DNA of 64,000 nucleotides from DATAES01 sp963802415 (lineage in GTDB: Bacteria > Actinomycetota > Acidimicrobiia > Acidimicrobiales > JACDCH01): NCBI GenBank assembly GCA_963802415.1, contig CAWDIH010000001.1:558001-622000 (forward strand), read 5' to 3'. Shown one piece after another: positions 19,611-27,911 of the stretch. Below the pieces are notes generated by a model. The model was not told the origin of the DNA. It worked only from the letters and a program-made list of their open reading frames with translations, and searched no databases. Made by a program: the position numbers and the translations under genes. Position 1 is the stretch's first letter. Each line of letters starts with the position of its first letter.

Positions 19611-20245
19611 GAGGGGGCTTCCTCCGATGCTTGGCCTCGCTCGACGGCGATGAGCCGGTCGAGCCAGGCGAGGTCGTGGGAGAGGGTCTCGTCGTCGTGC
19701 TCGCGCAACAAGCGGTGGTAGCGATCGGGAACACGATCACCGGATCCTCTGCCGCGCCGTCGCTCGGTTGCACGAGCGCGCAACTCCGCTCGACGGCGCT
19801 CGAACATGGCCAGACGCTCGTCGGACGACAGGAACCCGCAGAACGCGACGCGCAGCGCGAAGGTGCGGTCGTCGCACGGTTGCGGATCGGAGAGCAGCGC
19901 GAGCAACTGCGCTTCGCCTCCCGGCGTGATGCCGTAGACCTTCCTGCTCCGGCCGCTCCGACTCTGGAGGTGGCGTGCCCGGAACGCAGCGAGCTCGCCC
20001 GCGAGCGAGCCGGTCGAAGGGACGGGACGGTTCGTCCGAGTGTTGGCCTCGACCGCTTTGACCAGTCCCGCGCGCTCGAGTCGGGCGAGCGCGGGGTAAA
20101 GGGAGCCGAACGACACGACGCCGGATCGCGCGCCGGGCACCTCGGCGAGGCGCTTGCGCAGCTCGTAGCCGTGCAGGTCCTGCTCCCTGAGGAGCCCGAG
20201 GATGGCCAGGTCGATCACGGCAAGAGCAGCATAGCGCGTCGACAT
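19607..20245 (-). CDS. PadR family transcriptional regulator
   Basis: An N-terminal winged helix (AILGLLREQDLHGYELRKRL ... SFGSLYPALARLERAGLV) is followed by RSRKVYGITPGGEAQL, the PadR signature. The C-terminal half is helical and probably dimerises. The length is 212 residues. The start codon at 20245 is directly beside a perfect palindrome (20249-20266), a likely autoregulatory operator. It is co-translated with ino1. Confidence 0.93.
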   Translation of the reverse strand: MSTRYAALAVIDLAILGLLREQDLHGYELRKRLAEVPGARSGVVSFGSLYPALARLERAGLVKAVEANTRTNRPVPSTGSLAGELAAFRARHLQSRSGRSRKVYGITPGGEAQLLALLSDPQPCDDRTFALRVAFCGFLSSDERLAMFERRRAELRARATERRRGRGSGDRVPDRYHRLLREHDDETLSHDLAWLDRLIAVERGQASEEAPS

Positions 20246-20248
20246 ATC

Positions 20249-20266
20249 GAATCGATGTATCGATTC
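20249..20266. promoter_or_regulatory. Palindromic operator upstream of padR-ino1
   Basis: GAATCGAT-GT-ATCGATTC is a perfect inverted repeat four bases before the padR start. It overlaps a second palindromic arrangement (ACAT...ATGT) that extends leftwards to about 20243. PadR repressors bind such AT-rich dyads at their own promoters, so repression of padR-ino1 by PadR is inferred. Confidence 0.65.
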
Positions 20267-20282
20267 TTTTTGGTCGGCTCCG

Positions 20283-20337
20283 GGCGTCGCTGCGCTCCTA
20301 CCTCCGCATGAGGGCCGGCCCGACGCTGGCGCTTCCC
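20283..20337. repeat. 55-nt direct repeat, copy 1
   Basis: This segment and 20461-20515 align over 55 bases without gaps, with 46 identical positions by eye. Both begin GGCGTCGCTGCGCTCCT and end GGCGCTTCCC. They flank the 49-nt palindrome at 20380-20428 in the gap between padR and the DUF5318-like gene. Their function is unknown. Confidence 0.7.
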
Positions 20338-20379
20338 TCGCCGCGTGCGTGGTTCCGGTCGGCTCCGGCCGTCTCCCGC

Positions 20380-20428
20380 GTTTCGGCGTGCATAACCCAC
20401 ATCTCGTGTGGCTGATGCACGCCAGAAC
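20380..20428. repeat. 49-nt imperfect palindrome, copy A
   Basis: The outer arms GGCGTGCAT and ATGCACGCC pair perfectly over 9 bp and extend to 14 positions with two mismatches. The inner arms CCACA/TGTGG form a further helix around a short loop. A second copy of identical length lies at 40114-40162. It is in the 341-bp gene-free stretch 20246-20586 and could be a structured RNA, a protein-binding palindrome or a mobile-repeat relic. Confidence 0.7.
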
Positions 20429-20460
20429 GAAGGGGGGGTTGGTCAGGAGGTGGCGTCGAG

Positions 20461-20515
20461 GGCGTCGCTGCGCTCCTGTCTCCGCCGGACTCCCGGCCCG
20501 ACGGCGGCGCTTCCC
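20461..20515. repeat. 55-nt direct repeat, copy 2
   Basis: This is the second copy of the element at 20283-20337 (46 of 55 bases identical, no gaps). It ends about 70 bases before the start of the DUF5318-like gene, so it may lie in that gene's leader. Confidence 0.7.
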
Positions 20516-20586
20516 GGGGCCGGCATGCCTCCAGGGCCGAGCAGACTCGTCCTCTGCACGTGAAGAAGTGAGCCGATACCCTCCGC

Positions 20587-20997
20587 GTGCAGATGTTCCG
20601 GCCCGAAGCCATCCAGGGGGCGGCCGCCAGCCAGCCCGGCACGGTTGACTACCGCCTCGCCCGCCAGGCCCTCATCGCGGAGTATCGGAAGAAGCGGCTC
20701 GCCCGGCACGACGTCTGCGACGCCCATCCCGAGCTGGTGCGAGCGGCCCGCGAGCTCGGCGAGTCCACGTCGATCGAGTGCCCGATCTGCGAGGACGCCA
20801 ACGTGGTGCTCGTCTCGTACGTCTTCGGGCCGGGATTGCCGCCGTTCGGACGCTGCATCAGCTCCAAGGACGAGTTGGCCAAGCTCGAGCAACGTCGTGC
20901 CGAAATGGCGTGCTACGTGGTCGAGGTCTGTCCGAGCTGCTCGTGGAACCACCTGGCCCGCGTGTTCCCGATCGGTCGGTCCCGCCGCCGAGCCTGA
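20587..20997 (+). CDS. DUF5318-like (Rv0049-type) protein with cysteine pairs
   Basis: The 136-residue protein carries CPICEDANVVLVSYVFG and, near the end, CPSCSWNHLARVFP: two CxxC pairs likely to bind one zinc. It resembles the actinobacterial DUF5318 family, which sits next to ponA1 in mycobacteria just as here. The function is unknown; the location suggests a role with the penicillin-binding protein. The start at GTG 20587 is uncertain. Confidence 0.8.
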   Translation: MQMFRPEAIQGAAASQPGTVDYRLARQALIAEYRKKRLARHDVCDAHPELVRAARELGESTSIECPICEDANVVLVSYVFGPGLPPFGRCISSKDELAKLEQRRAEMACYVVEVCPSCSWNHLARVFPIGRSRRRA

Positions 20998-21124
20998 CAG
21001 CGCGGCGGCGCGGGGTTGTTCCCCGTGCTGCCGGGGATCGTCGTCGCCCTGTTGCTACGATTCTCGGGCCCCCAGGTGATCGTCCCCCTTTGATCGCGCC
21101 GTTACGTCGGGGCCACGACTCTCC

Positions 21125-23343
21125 ATGCCACCGCAGACCGGCCGTACGAGCGCACGGGCGAGGCCAGGTCGAGCAAAGCGCAAGAAGCCGCCGAACCCGG
21201 CCGACCTGAAACCCAACGGCAAGCGCAAGAGCATCGTGTGGCGTTGGCGCCGCGCGTTGTTCTTGGTCGGGCTGCTGTTGGTCGCCGGCGTCGCCGGCCT
21301 CGGCTACATCGTCGCCCACGTCGAACTGCCACCCGAGCGCATCCAGGCGCAGACATCGTTCATCTGCGGTGCCGACGTCGCAGCCAACTGCACCGCCGGC
21401 AATGCCATCGCCACCGTGCATGGCGAACAGGACCGGCAGAACGTCACGCTCGACCAAGTCCCGCCTGCGATGATCGACGCGGTCCTCGCCGCGGAGGACC
21501 GTCACTTCTTCGACCATGCCGCCATCGATCCCGTCGGAACGTTGCGCGCGCTATGGAGCAACACGCGCAATCAAGGATCGACACAGGGCGGGTCAACGAT
21601 CACGCAGCAGTACGTGAAGACCGTCTATCTCTCGAGCGAGCGCACACTCTCGCGCAAGCTGAAAGAGGCGATCCTGTCGATCAAAGTCGAGCAGGAGTTC
21701 ACGAAGCAGCAGATCCTCGAGCGCTACCTCAACGCCGTCTACTTCGGTCGCGGCGCGTATGGAATCGGTGCCGCAGTACGCACCTACTTCGGCCACGACG
21801 TCTCACAGGTCACCTTGCCGGAGGCCGCGTACCTCGCCGGGCTCATCCGCTCGCCCGGCAACGCGGACGGCGCCAACCCCGGTCAGGTGAGCGAGGCCGA
21901 GTTTCGGCGCCACAGCGTGCTGCAAGGCATGCTCGAGATGAAGAAGATCACGGCGCAGCAGGCGCAACAGGCCGATGCCGTGCCCTTCAGCGTGATCGGC
22001 GCCGGCAACCCGAACGGCACGATCCTGCCGCCGCAGGAGACACAGGGAATCGACTATCTGAAGGGCGCCGACGTCGGATCGCAGTACTTCGTCGAATACG
22101 TGAAGCAGCAACTGAACCAGCGCGGCTTCTCGGACGCGGAGATCTTCGGCGGCGGGCTCAAGGTGTACACGACGCTCGACCTCGGTATGCAGGCGCAGGC
22201 ATGGACCGCGGTCACGAGCACCCTCGACCGGCCGGACGATCCGTCGGCGTCGCTGGTGTCACTCGATCCGGACAATCACGTGAAGGCGATGATCGGTGGT
22301 CGCGACTTCGGGAGTGACAAGGTCAACCCGCGGTTCCCGGGGGAGGAGGAAGCGGCCGCCAGGCAGGTTCGTCGATGAAGCCGTTCACCCTCAGCGCCGC
22401 GGTGCAGCAGGGCATCTCGCTCAAGTCGTTGTTCAACGCGCCGAGCCGCGTCACGATCCCGAAGGCGAACGGTGGCAAGAACTGGGTCGTGAGCAACGCG
22501 GAGCCGAGTAGTGGCGTCCTGAACCTCATCGACGCGACCAAGGAGTCATCCAACACCGTCTTCGCGCAGTTGATGGCCAAGGTGCATCCGGAGAACGTCG
22601 TGCCGGTCGCGCAGAGCATGGGCATCACGACAAAGCTCGATCCGGTCGCTTCGCTCGTACTCGGATCGGAAGAGGTGTTCCCGATCGACATGGCTTCGGG
22701 GTACTCGACCTGGGCGCATCGCGGTGAGCACATCACGCCGACGGCAGTCCTCAAGGTCGAACGCCCCGACGGCACCGTGGTCTCGTTCGATCAACCACGC
22801 ACGCAGGTGCTGACGGAGCAGCAGTCGGATCTCGTCACCTACTGCCTGCAGCAGGTTGTCCATGGCGGTACCGGCTCCGGCGCCTACTTCGGCAAGGAGA
22901 TCGCAGGAAAGACCGGCACGACAGAGGACAACACCGACGCCTGGTTCGTCGGCTTCACGCCCAACGGCTACACGACTGCCGTGTGGATGGGCTACGACAA
23001 CGCACCCGGCGCGCCGCCACGGTTCATGAACAGTGTCCATGGTCGCGTCGTGTTCGGCGGGACGTTCCCGGCCACCATTTGGCACAAGTACATGCAGGGC
23101 ATCACCGATGGCATGGGCGTCGGCAGCTTCGCCGATCCGAAGTCGTTCCCCGGCCAGGTGCTGAACTCGAGCTTGACCACCACCACGACCACAACCCCGC
23201 GGAGGCCCCCGTCGAGTTCGACGACCACCCCGGGTGCGACAACGTCCTCGACCCCATCGACGACCCCCGCCTCGACGACGTCGACGCCCAATACCGAGCC
23301 ATCGACGACCGCCGCGCCGCCGGCAACCGGCCCTGGTCCCTAG
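21125..23343 (+). CDS. ponA: Class A penicillin-binding protein (transglycosylase/transpeptidase), with a one-base frameshift
   Basis: This is a bifunctional peptidoglycan synthase. It has a basic cytoplasmic head, a membrane helix (about residues 38-62), a GT51 domain with catalytic AAEDRHFFDHAAIDP and GGSTITQQYVK, and a transpeptidase domain with GSSMKPF (SxxK), ESSNT (SxN) and GKTGTTEDN (KTG). A Thr/Ser/Pro-rich tail follows. The first frame stops at 22378 and the second opens at 22375. One missing G in the run 22339-22343 would join them as PGGGGSGRQAGSSMKP. The span is one base short of 740 codons, so sequencing error is likely. The homologue is mycobacterial PonA1. Confidence 0.93.
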
Positions 23344-23361
23344 CCCGACAGCTCGGCGCGC

Positions 23362-23565
23362 TCAGAGCTCCGGCTCACTGGCGCCCACCGGCTGGTGTGG
23401 ATAGTGACTACGACACACGAAGCACCAACGTTCGACCTCGTCGACGACCTCGACCTTTCCTTCGCGGTCCCAGGTTTCCGGCGTCACGTAGACGCGATGC
23501 ACCTCGACCAGATCTTCCTCGTCGCGCCCGCACGAATCGCACCGTCCGGAAGGTGACTCGACCAC
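23362..23565 (-). CDS. Small zinc-ribbon-like protein
   Basis: A 67-residue protein begins at GTG 23565 and has two cysteine pairs, RCDSCGRDEEDLVEV near the N-terminus and RWCFVCRSHYPH near the C-terminus, likely one zinc site. The frame remains open for a further 1.8 kb upstream, but that is a shadow of panB, rpsF and ssb. It converges with ponA (18 bases) and diverges from panB (66 bases). The function is not recognised. Confidence 0.65.
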   Translation of the reverse strand: MVESPSGRCDSCGRDEEDLVEVHRVYVTPETWDREGKVEVVDEVERWCFVCRSHYPHQPVGASEPEL

Positions 23566-23631
23566 GGCGGCGACGGTACAGTGCGTGCACCGCCGGCAGC
23601 CATGTGGCGCTGGACGGGAAGGGAGGCAGCC

Positions 23632-24495
23632 GTGGCTGCATCGATCACCGCGCCGGCGGTCCGTTCTCGCAAAGTACGCAAGGGCGCAGACCCGCTGGTC
23701 ATGGTCACCGCGTACGACGCGCCCGGCGCGCGTATGGCCGACGAAGCAGGGGTCGACCTGATCCTCGTGGGTGACTCGCTCGCGATGGTCGTTCTCGGGT
23801 ACGACGACACCTTGCAAGTCACGATCGACGACATGGCGCACCACGTGGCCGCAGTCGCCCGCGCCAAGCCACGACCACTGCTCGTCGGGGATCTGCCGTG
23901 GCTGAGCTACCACGTGTCCGTTGAGGACGCGGTGCTCAACGCTGCCGTCCTCGTGCGCGCGGGTGCGCAGGCCGTGAAGCTCGAGGGCGGACGCAAGCGA
24001 TTGCCCGTCATCGGGGCGATCATCGATGCCGAGGTCCCGGTCATGGGGCACCTCGGCCTCACGCCGCAGTCGCTTCACGCGATGGGCGGTTTCAAGGTGC
24101 AGGGCAAGGAACGATCGGCGGCGCTCGCGCTCGTCGACGACGCGCACGCGCTCGAGGAGGCGGGATGCTTCTCGATCGTGCTCGAGGGTGTGCCGGACGA
24201 AGTGGCCCGGATGGTGACGGACGCCGTGTCGGTGCCGACGATCGGCATCGGCGCCGGCCGCTGCTGCGACGGACAAGTGCTCGTGTTCCACGATGTGCTC
24301 GGTCTCGAGGACCGCATCATCCCCAAGTTCGTCCGCCGCTACGCGGACTTGAAGGCCGCCGGTGTCGCCGGGTTGAGCGCGTTCGCGGCTGACGTGCGCG
24401 CGGGACGGTTCCCAGCGGACGAGGAGAGCTACCACCTCTCCGACGACGTCCGATCGTCGTTGCAGCTCTACGGCAGCGACACCCGATCGGCCTGA
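23632..24495 (+). CDS. panB: 3-methyl-2-oxobutanoate hydroxymethyltransferase
   Basis: PanB makes ketopantoate, the first committed step of pantothenate/CoA synthesis. The 287-residue protein has VMVTAYDAPGARMADEAG, the metal-site LVGDSLAMVVLGYDDT, the substrate motif KLEGG and GIGAGRCCDGQVLVFHD. GTG 23632 with a GGGAGG ribosome-binding site six bases upstream is preferred over the longer frame starting at 23581. Confidence 0.95.
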   Translation: MAASITAPAVRSRKVRKGADPLVMVTAYDAPGARMADEAGVDLILVGDSLAMVVLGYDDTLQVTIDDMAHHVAAVARAKPRPLLVGDLPWLSYHVSVEDAVLNAAVLVRAGAQAVKLEGGRKRLPVIGAIIDAEVPVMGHLGLTPQSLHAMGGFKVQGKERSAALALVDDAHALEEAGCFSIVLEGVPDEVARMVTDAVSVPTIGIGAGRCCDGQVLVFHDVLGLEDRIIPKFVRRYADLKAAGVAGLSAFAADVRAGRFPADEESYHLSDDVRSSLQLYGSDTRSA

Positions 24496-24648
24496 GCGGC
24501 GTCGCTCACTGTCGTACCCCTCCTGCATGATGTGCGGATGGGACGCGACCCCACCTTGTCCAGTACGCTGCACGCTTCCATCGAGACCCTGCTCCGCACC
24601 GTGCGGGGCCCCGGGTGACCGGGTCCACAGGGAGGTGACGACTCGCTC

Positions 24649-24990
24649 ATGCGAGCTTACGAACTCATGGTCATCGTCGACGGCGAGGCCGACGACGCGG
24701 CCGTCGAATCGGCCGTTCGCCGCATCGGTGAACAGGTCCAAGCCAAACAAGGCGAGATCAAGACCACCGATCGCTGGGGTCGCCGCCGCTTCGCCTACGA
24801 GATCGATCACAAGCACGACGGTTCCTACGTGGTGTTCGAGATCCTGGCCGAAGCCGGCACACTCGACGATCTCGAGCGCCAGCTCCGCCTCGCGGACGAC
24901 ATCGTCCGCCACAAGCTGATCCGTCTGCCCGACCGGGAGGCCGCTCGCCGCGGTCTGCTGGGCGAGGCCCCGGCCGCTACGGCCGGTTGA
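24649..24990 (+). CDS. rpsF: 30S ribosomal protein S6
   Basis: S6 binds 16S rRNA together with S18. The 113-residue product starts MRAYELMVIVDGEADDAAVE and has the DRWGRRRFAYEIDHKHDGSYVV core. A strong GGGAGGTG ribosome-binding site precedes it. It begins the conserved rpsF-ssb-rpsR-rplI operon. The 150 bases upstream hold a GC-rich hairpin around GGGGCCCC that could be leader structure. Confidence 0.96.
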   Translation: MRAYELMVIVDGEADDAAVESAVRRIGEQVQAKQGEIKTTDRWGRRRFAYEIDHKHDGSYVVFEILAEAGTLDDLERQLRLADDIVRHKLIRLPDREAARRGLLGEAPAATAG

Positions 24991-25006
24991 TCCGAGGAGA
25001 GCCTCG

Positions 25007-25447
25007 ATGCCCGACAACTCTGTGACCCTCGTTGGCAACATCACCCGCGACCCGGAACTGCGGTTCACCGCGTCCGGCCAGGCGATCGCCAACTTCGGCC
25101 TCGCCGTCAACCGCCGCTTCCAGCGCAACGGCCAATGGGAGGAGCAGACCAGCTTCTTCAACGTGACCTGCTGGGGACAGATGGGCGAGAACGCATCGCA
25201 GTCGCTGCCGAAGGGCGCCCGCGTCGTCGTCACCGGCCGGCTGGAGCAGCGGTCCTGGGAGACCCAGGACGGCGAGAAGCGCTCGACCGTCGACATCACC
25301 GCCGACGAGATCGGCCCCAGCTTGCGCTGGGCAACGTGCGAGATCACCAAGAACGACCGGCGCGAGCCGGGCGAGTCCGCTGGCAGGCCGGTCACCAACG
25401 CCGCACCTGCGCAGGGGCCGTCCTACGGAGACGAGGAACCCTTCTGA
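25007..25447 (+). CDS. ssb: Single-stranded DNA-binding protein
   Basis: SSB coats single-stranded DNA in replication and repair. The 146-residue protein has the OB-fold start NSVTLVGNITRDPELRFT, the FFNVTCWGQ strand and an acidic C-terminal tip (SYGDEEPF) that recruits partners. Its stop shares bases with the rpsR start (TGATG). The linker is short compared with many actinobacterial SSBs. Confidence 0.96.
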   Translation: MPDNSVTLVGNITRDPELRFTASGQAIANFGLAVNRRFQRNGQWEEQTSFFNVTCWGQMGENASQSLPKGARVVVTGRLEQRSWETQDGEKRSTVDITADEIGPSLRWATCEITKNDRREPGESAGRPVTNAAPAQGPSYGDEEPF

Positions 25448-25893
25448 TGGCGAAGAAGACCCCTCGCACGAAGAACAAGGACAACGCACGTCGGTCAAAG
25501 AAGAAGACGAGCGTCCTCATCCAAGAGAGCGTCGACTACATCGACTACAAGGACGTGAACCTGCTTCGGCGGTTCATGTCCGACCGCGCCAAGATCCGCG
25601 CCCGCCGGGTCACCGGCAACGACGCCCAGCAACAGCGCGAGGTGGCGCGGGCGGTCAAGAACGCTCGGGAGATGGCGCTGTTGCCGTACACGAATCGCGT
25701 CACCACGCAGCGCACGTCGCGCGACCGGGGTCCAGGCGGACCGGGGCGTGCCGAGGGGCCGCCACCGCGGCCTGCCGGCCCACCACCGATGACCGGTGGC
25801 GACGGTTCGACCGATGAGATACCCGAGCTCGACACCGAGTTGCTCGACCACATTGTTCTCGACGACCAGCTCGACGACGGAGACGAACGGTGA
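25447..25893 (+). CDS. rpsR: 30S ribosomal protein S18 with C-terminal extension
   Basis: The S18 fold occupies residues 1 to about 85 (DYKDVNLLRRFMSDRAKIRARRVTG in part; ends MALLPYTNR). A 60-residue extension follows that is first Gly/Pro/Arg-rich and then strongly acidic (DEIPELDTELLDHIVLDDQLDD region). S18 is normally 75-90 residues. ATG 25447 overlaps the ssb stop. The extension runs into the rplI start (GTGA overlap), so it is not an artefact of a missed stop. Confidence 0.93.
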   Translation: MAKKTPRTKNKDNARRSKKKTSVLIQESVDYIDYKDVNLLRRFMSDRAKIRARRVTGNDAQQQREVARAVKNAREMALLPYTNRVTTQRTSRDRGPGGPGRAEGPPPRPAGPPPMTGGDGSTDEIPELDTELLDHIVLDDQLDDGDER

Positions 25894-26339
25894 AGGTGAT
25901 CCTGCGCGCCGACGTGTCCAACGTCGGCAAGAAGGGCGACATCGTCGACGTCGCGGCCGGCTTCGCTCGCAACTACCTGGTGCCGAAGGGCTTCGCACTC
26001 CGTGCGAGCGAGGGCAACGTGCAGCAAGCGGGCTCGATGCGCCGGGCTCGCGACCTGCGCGACGCCAAGGACCGCGGCGCGGCCCAGGAGGTGGCGCGCG
26101 TGCTCGTCCCTGCGATCATCACCGTCCGGGCCAAGTCGGGCAACGAAGGCCGGCTGTTCGGCTCGGTTACGACGACCGACGTGGCTGCCGCGGTGCAGGA
26201 GCAGACAGGGATCGCAGTGGATCGCCGCAAGCTGCAACTCGACGAGCCGATCAAGTCCGTGGGCACGCACCAGATCCCGACCAAGCTGCACCCGGACGTC
26301 GAGTTCGCGATCACCGTGGAGGTCGTCGGCGGCACCTGA
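25890..26339 (+). CDS. rplI: 50S ribosomal protein L9
   Basis: L9 binds 23S rRNA with its N-terminal domain. The 149-residue product starts MKVILRADVSNVGKKGDIVD and continues GFARNYLVPKGFA, the L9 signature, and has the long connecting helix and C-terminal domain. GTG 25890 overlaps the rpsR stop by four bases. It ends the rpsF operon. Confidence 0.96.
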   Translation: MKVILRADVSNVGKKGDIVDVAAGFARNYLVPKGFALRASEGNVQQAGSMRRARDLRDAKDRGAAQEVARVLVPAIITVRAKSGNEGRLFGSVTTTDVAAAVQEQTGIAVDRRKLQLDEPIKSVGTHQIPTKLHPDVEFAITVEVVGGT

Positions 26340-26379
26340 GCACGGGTCCGCACTGCGACTCATCCCCCGAGGTACACTT

Positions 26380-26395
26380 CCGAACATGTGTTCGG
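26380..26395. promoter_or_regulatory. LexA (SOS) box upstream of dnaB
   Basis: CCGAACATGTGTTCGG is a near-perfect 16-bp palindrome containing GAAC-N4-GTTC, the actinobacterial LexA operator core. A possible -10 hexamer TACACT (26373-26378) lies directly upstream, so LexA bound here would cover the transcription start. dnaB starts at 26504. Confidence 0.7.
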
Positions 26396-26503
26396 CCGTG
26401 GGTAAGCGACTGCGTTGTGGGCAACCGGGGTTCGCGTCCACAACGAATCCCCATGGTTGTGCTCTTTCTACGCACATGCGCGTCGGGGGAGAGTGAACGT
26501 CGC

Positions 26504-27878
26504 ATGTCCGGCGCGAGAGTGGTCGATGAACCCCGCACGACGAGAGCGGCTTCGCATCGGGTTCCACCACACAATCTCCAGGCCGAAGAGTCCCTGCTCG
26601 GGGCGATGTTGCTGTCGAAGGACGCGATCGCGGCTGGTGTCGAGCTCCTCGACGTCGAGGACTTCTATCGGCCGGCGCACGGCCACATCTTCGAAGCGAT
26701 CACCGCGCTGTACGGCGCGGGCGAACCGGCGGATCCGGTCACAGTCGCCGACGAGCTTCGGCGGGCAGGTCTGCTCGATGCGATCGGCGGCCAGGGAGCG
26801 TTGGTCACGCTGCAGACGAACACGCCGGCGACCACCAGCGCAGCTCGCTACGCGAAGATCATCGAAGAGCACGCGCTGCTGCGGCGGATGATCTGGGTGG
26901 CCGGCGACATAGCGGAGCGCGCCTACGCCTTGCCGGACGACGTCGAAAAGACGATCGACGAGGCCGAATCCCTGGTGTTCGCCGTCGCCGAGCGCCGGCT
27001 CGCCGACGCGACCGCGCCAATCGGCGACCTGCTGGACATGACTCTCGACCGACTCGAAGAGCTGTACGCGAGGGGCGAGTCCATCACCGGGATCCCCACG
27101 GGTTACTACGAGCTCGACGAGCTCTTGTCCGGTTTGCAACCGAGTGCGCTCGTCGTCGTCGGCGCGCGCCCTTCGATGGGCAAGACATCGTTCGCGCTCG
27201 GCATCGCGCAGAGTGCGGGGCTAAGGGCACAGCGACCCGTGCTGCTGTTCTCGCTCGAGATGAGTCAGCTCGAGGTGACCCAACGCATCCTGTGCGCGGA
27301 GGCGAAAGTCGACGCGACAGCGCGTTCGCAACGGGAAGCTGTCCGAAGCGGACTGGAGCAAGATCCACCACGCCGTCGGTCGGTTGGCGAACGCGCAGCT
27401 CTTCATCGACGACAACCCCAACATCACGGTCATGGACATCCGGGCCAAGGCGCGGCGGCTGAAGAGCCGCATCGGCGACCTCGGTGTCGTGATCGTCGAC
27501 TACATCCAGCTCATGAGCGGCCGCATGTCGGCCGAGAACCGGCAGGTCGAGGTAGCCGAGATCAGCCGGCACCTGAAGATCCTCGCACGCGAGCTCGAAT
27601 GCCCGGTCATCGCCCTCGCACAGCTCAACCGCCAGCTCGAGACCCGAGCCGACAAGCGACCTATGCTCGCCGACCTTCGTGAGAGCGGAAGCATCGAGCA
27701 GGATGCGGACGTCGTCGTTTTCCTGTACCGCGACGAGGTGTACAACCCCGAAGCGCTGGAGAACAAGGGCACCGCTGAGGTCCTCGTGGCGAAGCATCGC
27801 AGCGGTCCGACGGGAAAGATCCGGCTCGCGTGGCTCGAGCAGTACGCGCGCTTCGAGAACATGGCCCGCGGGGTGTAG
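26504..27878 (+). CDS. dnaB: Replicative DNA helicase DnaB, with a one-base frameshift
   Basis: DnaB unwinds DNA at the replication fork. The N-terminal domain (VPPHNLQAEESLLGAMLLS) is followed by the RecA-like domain with P-loop GARPSMGKTSFALG, FSLEMSQLE, DYIQLMSG and the QLNRQLETR motif. The frame breaks near 27320; removing one base there joins KVDATR to RVRNGKLSEADW, the expected sequence. The length is 1375 bases, one more than 458 codons. No intein is present. A single-base sequencing insertion is likely because the gene is essential. Confidence 0.94.
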
Positions 27879-27911
27879 CAGGCGTCGGGAGCAGACAAGA
27901 CTGTCAGCACC

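Noticed and set aside
23362..25398. Long minus-strand open frame of 678 codons
   Set aside because: It lies antisense to panB, rpsF and ssb. Only its last 67 codons, with paired CxxC motifs, look like a gene.
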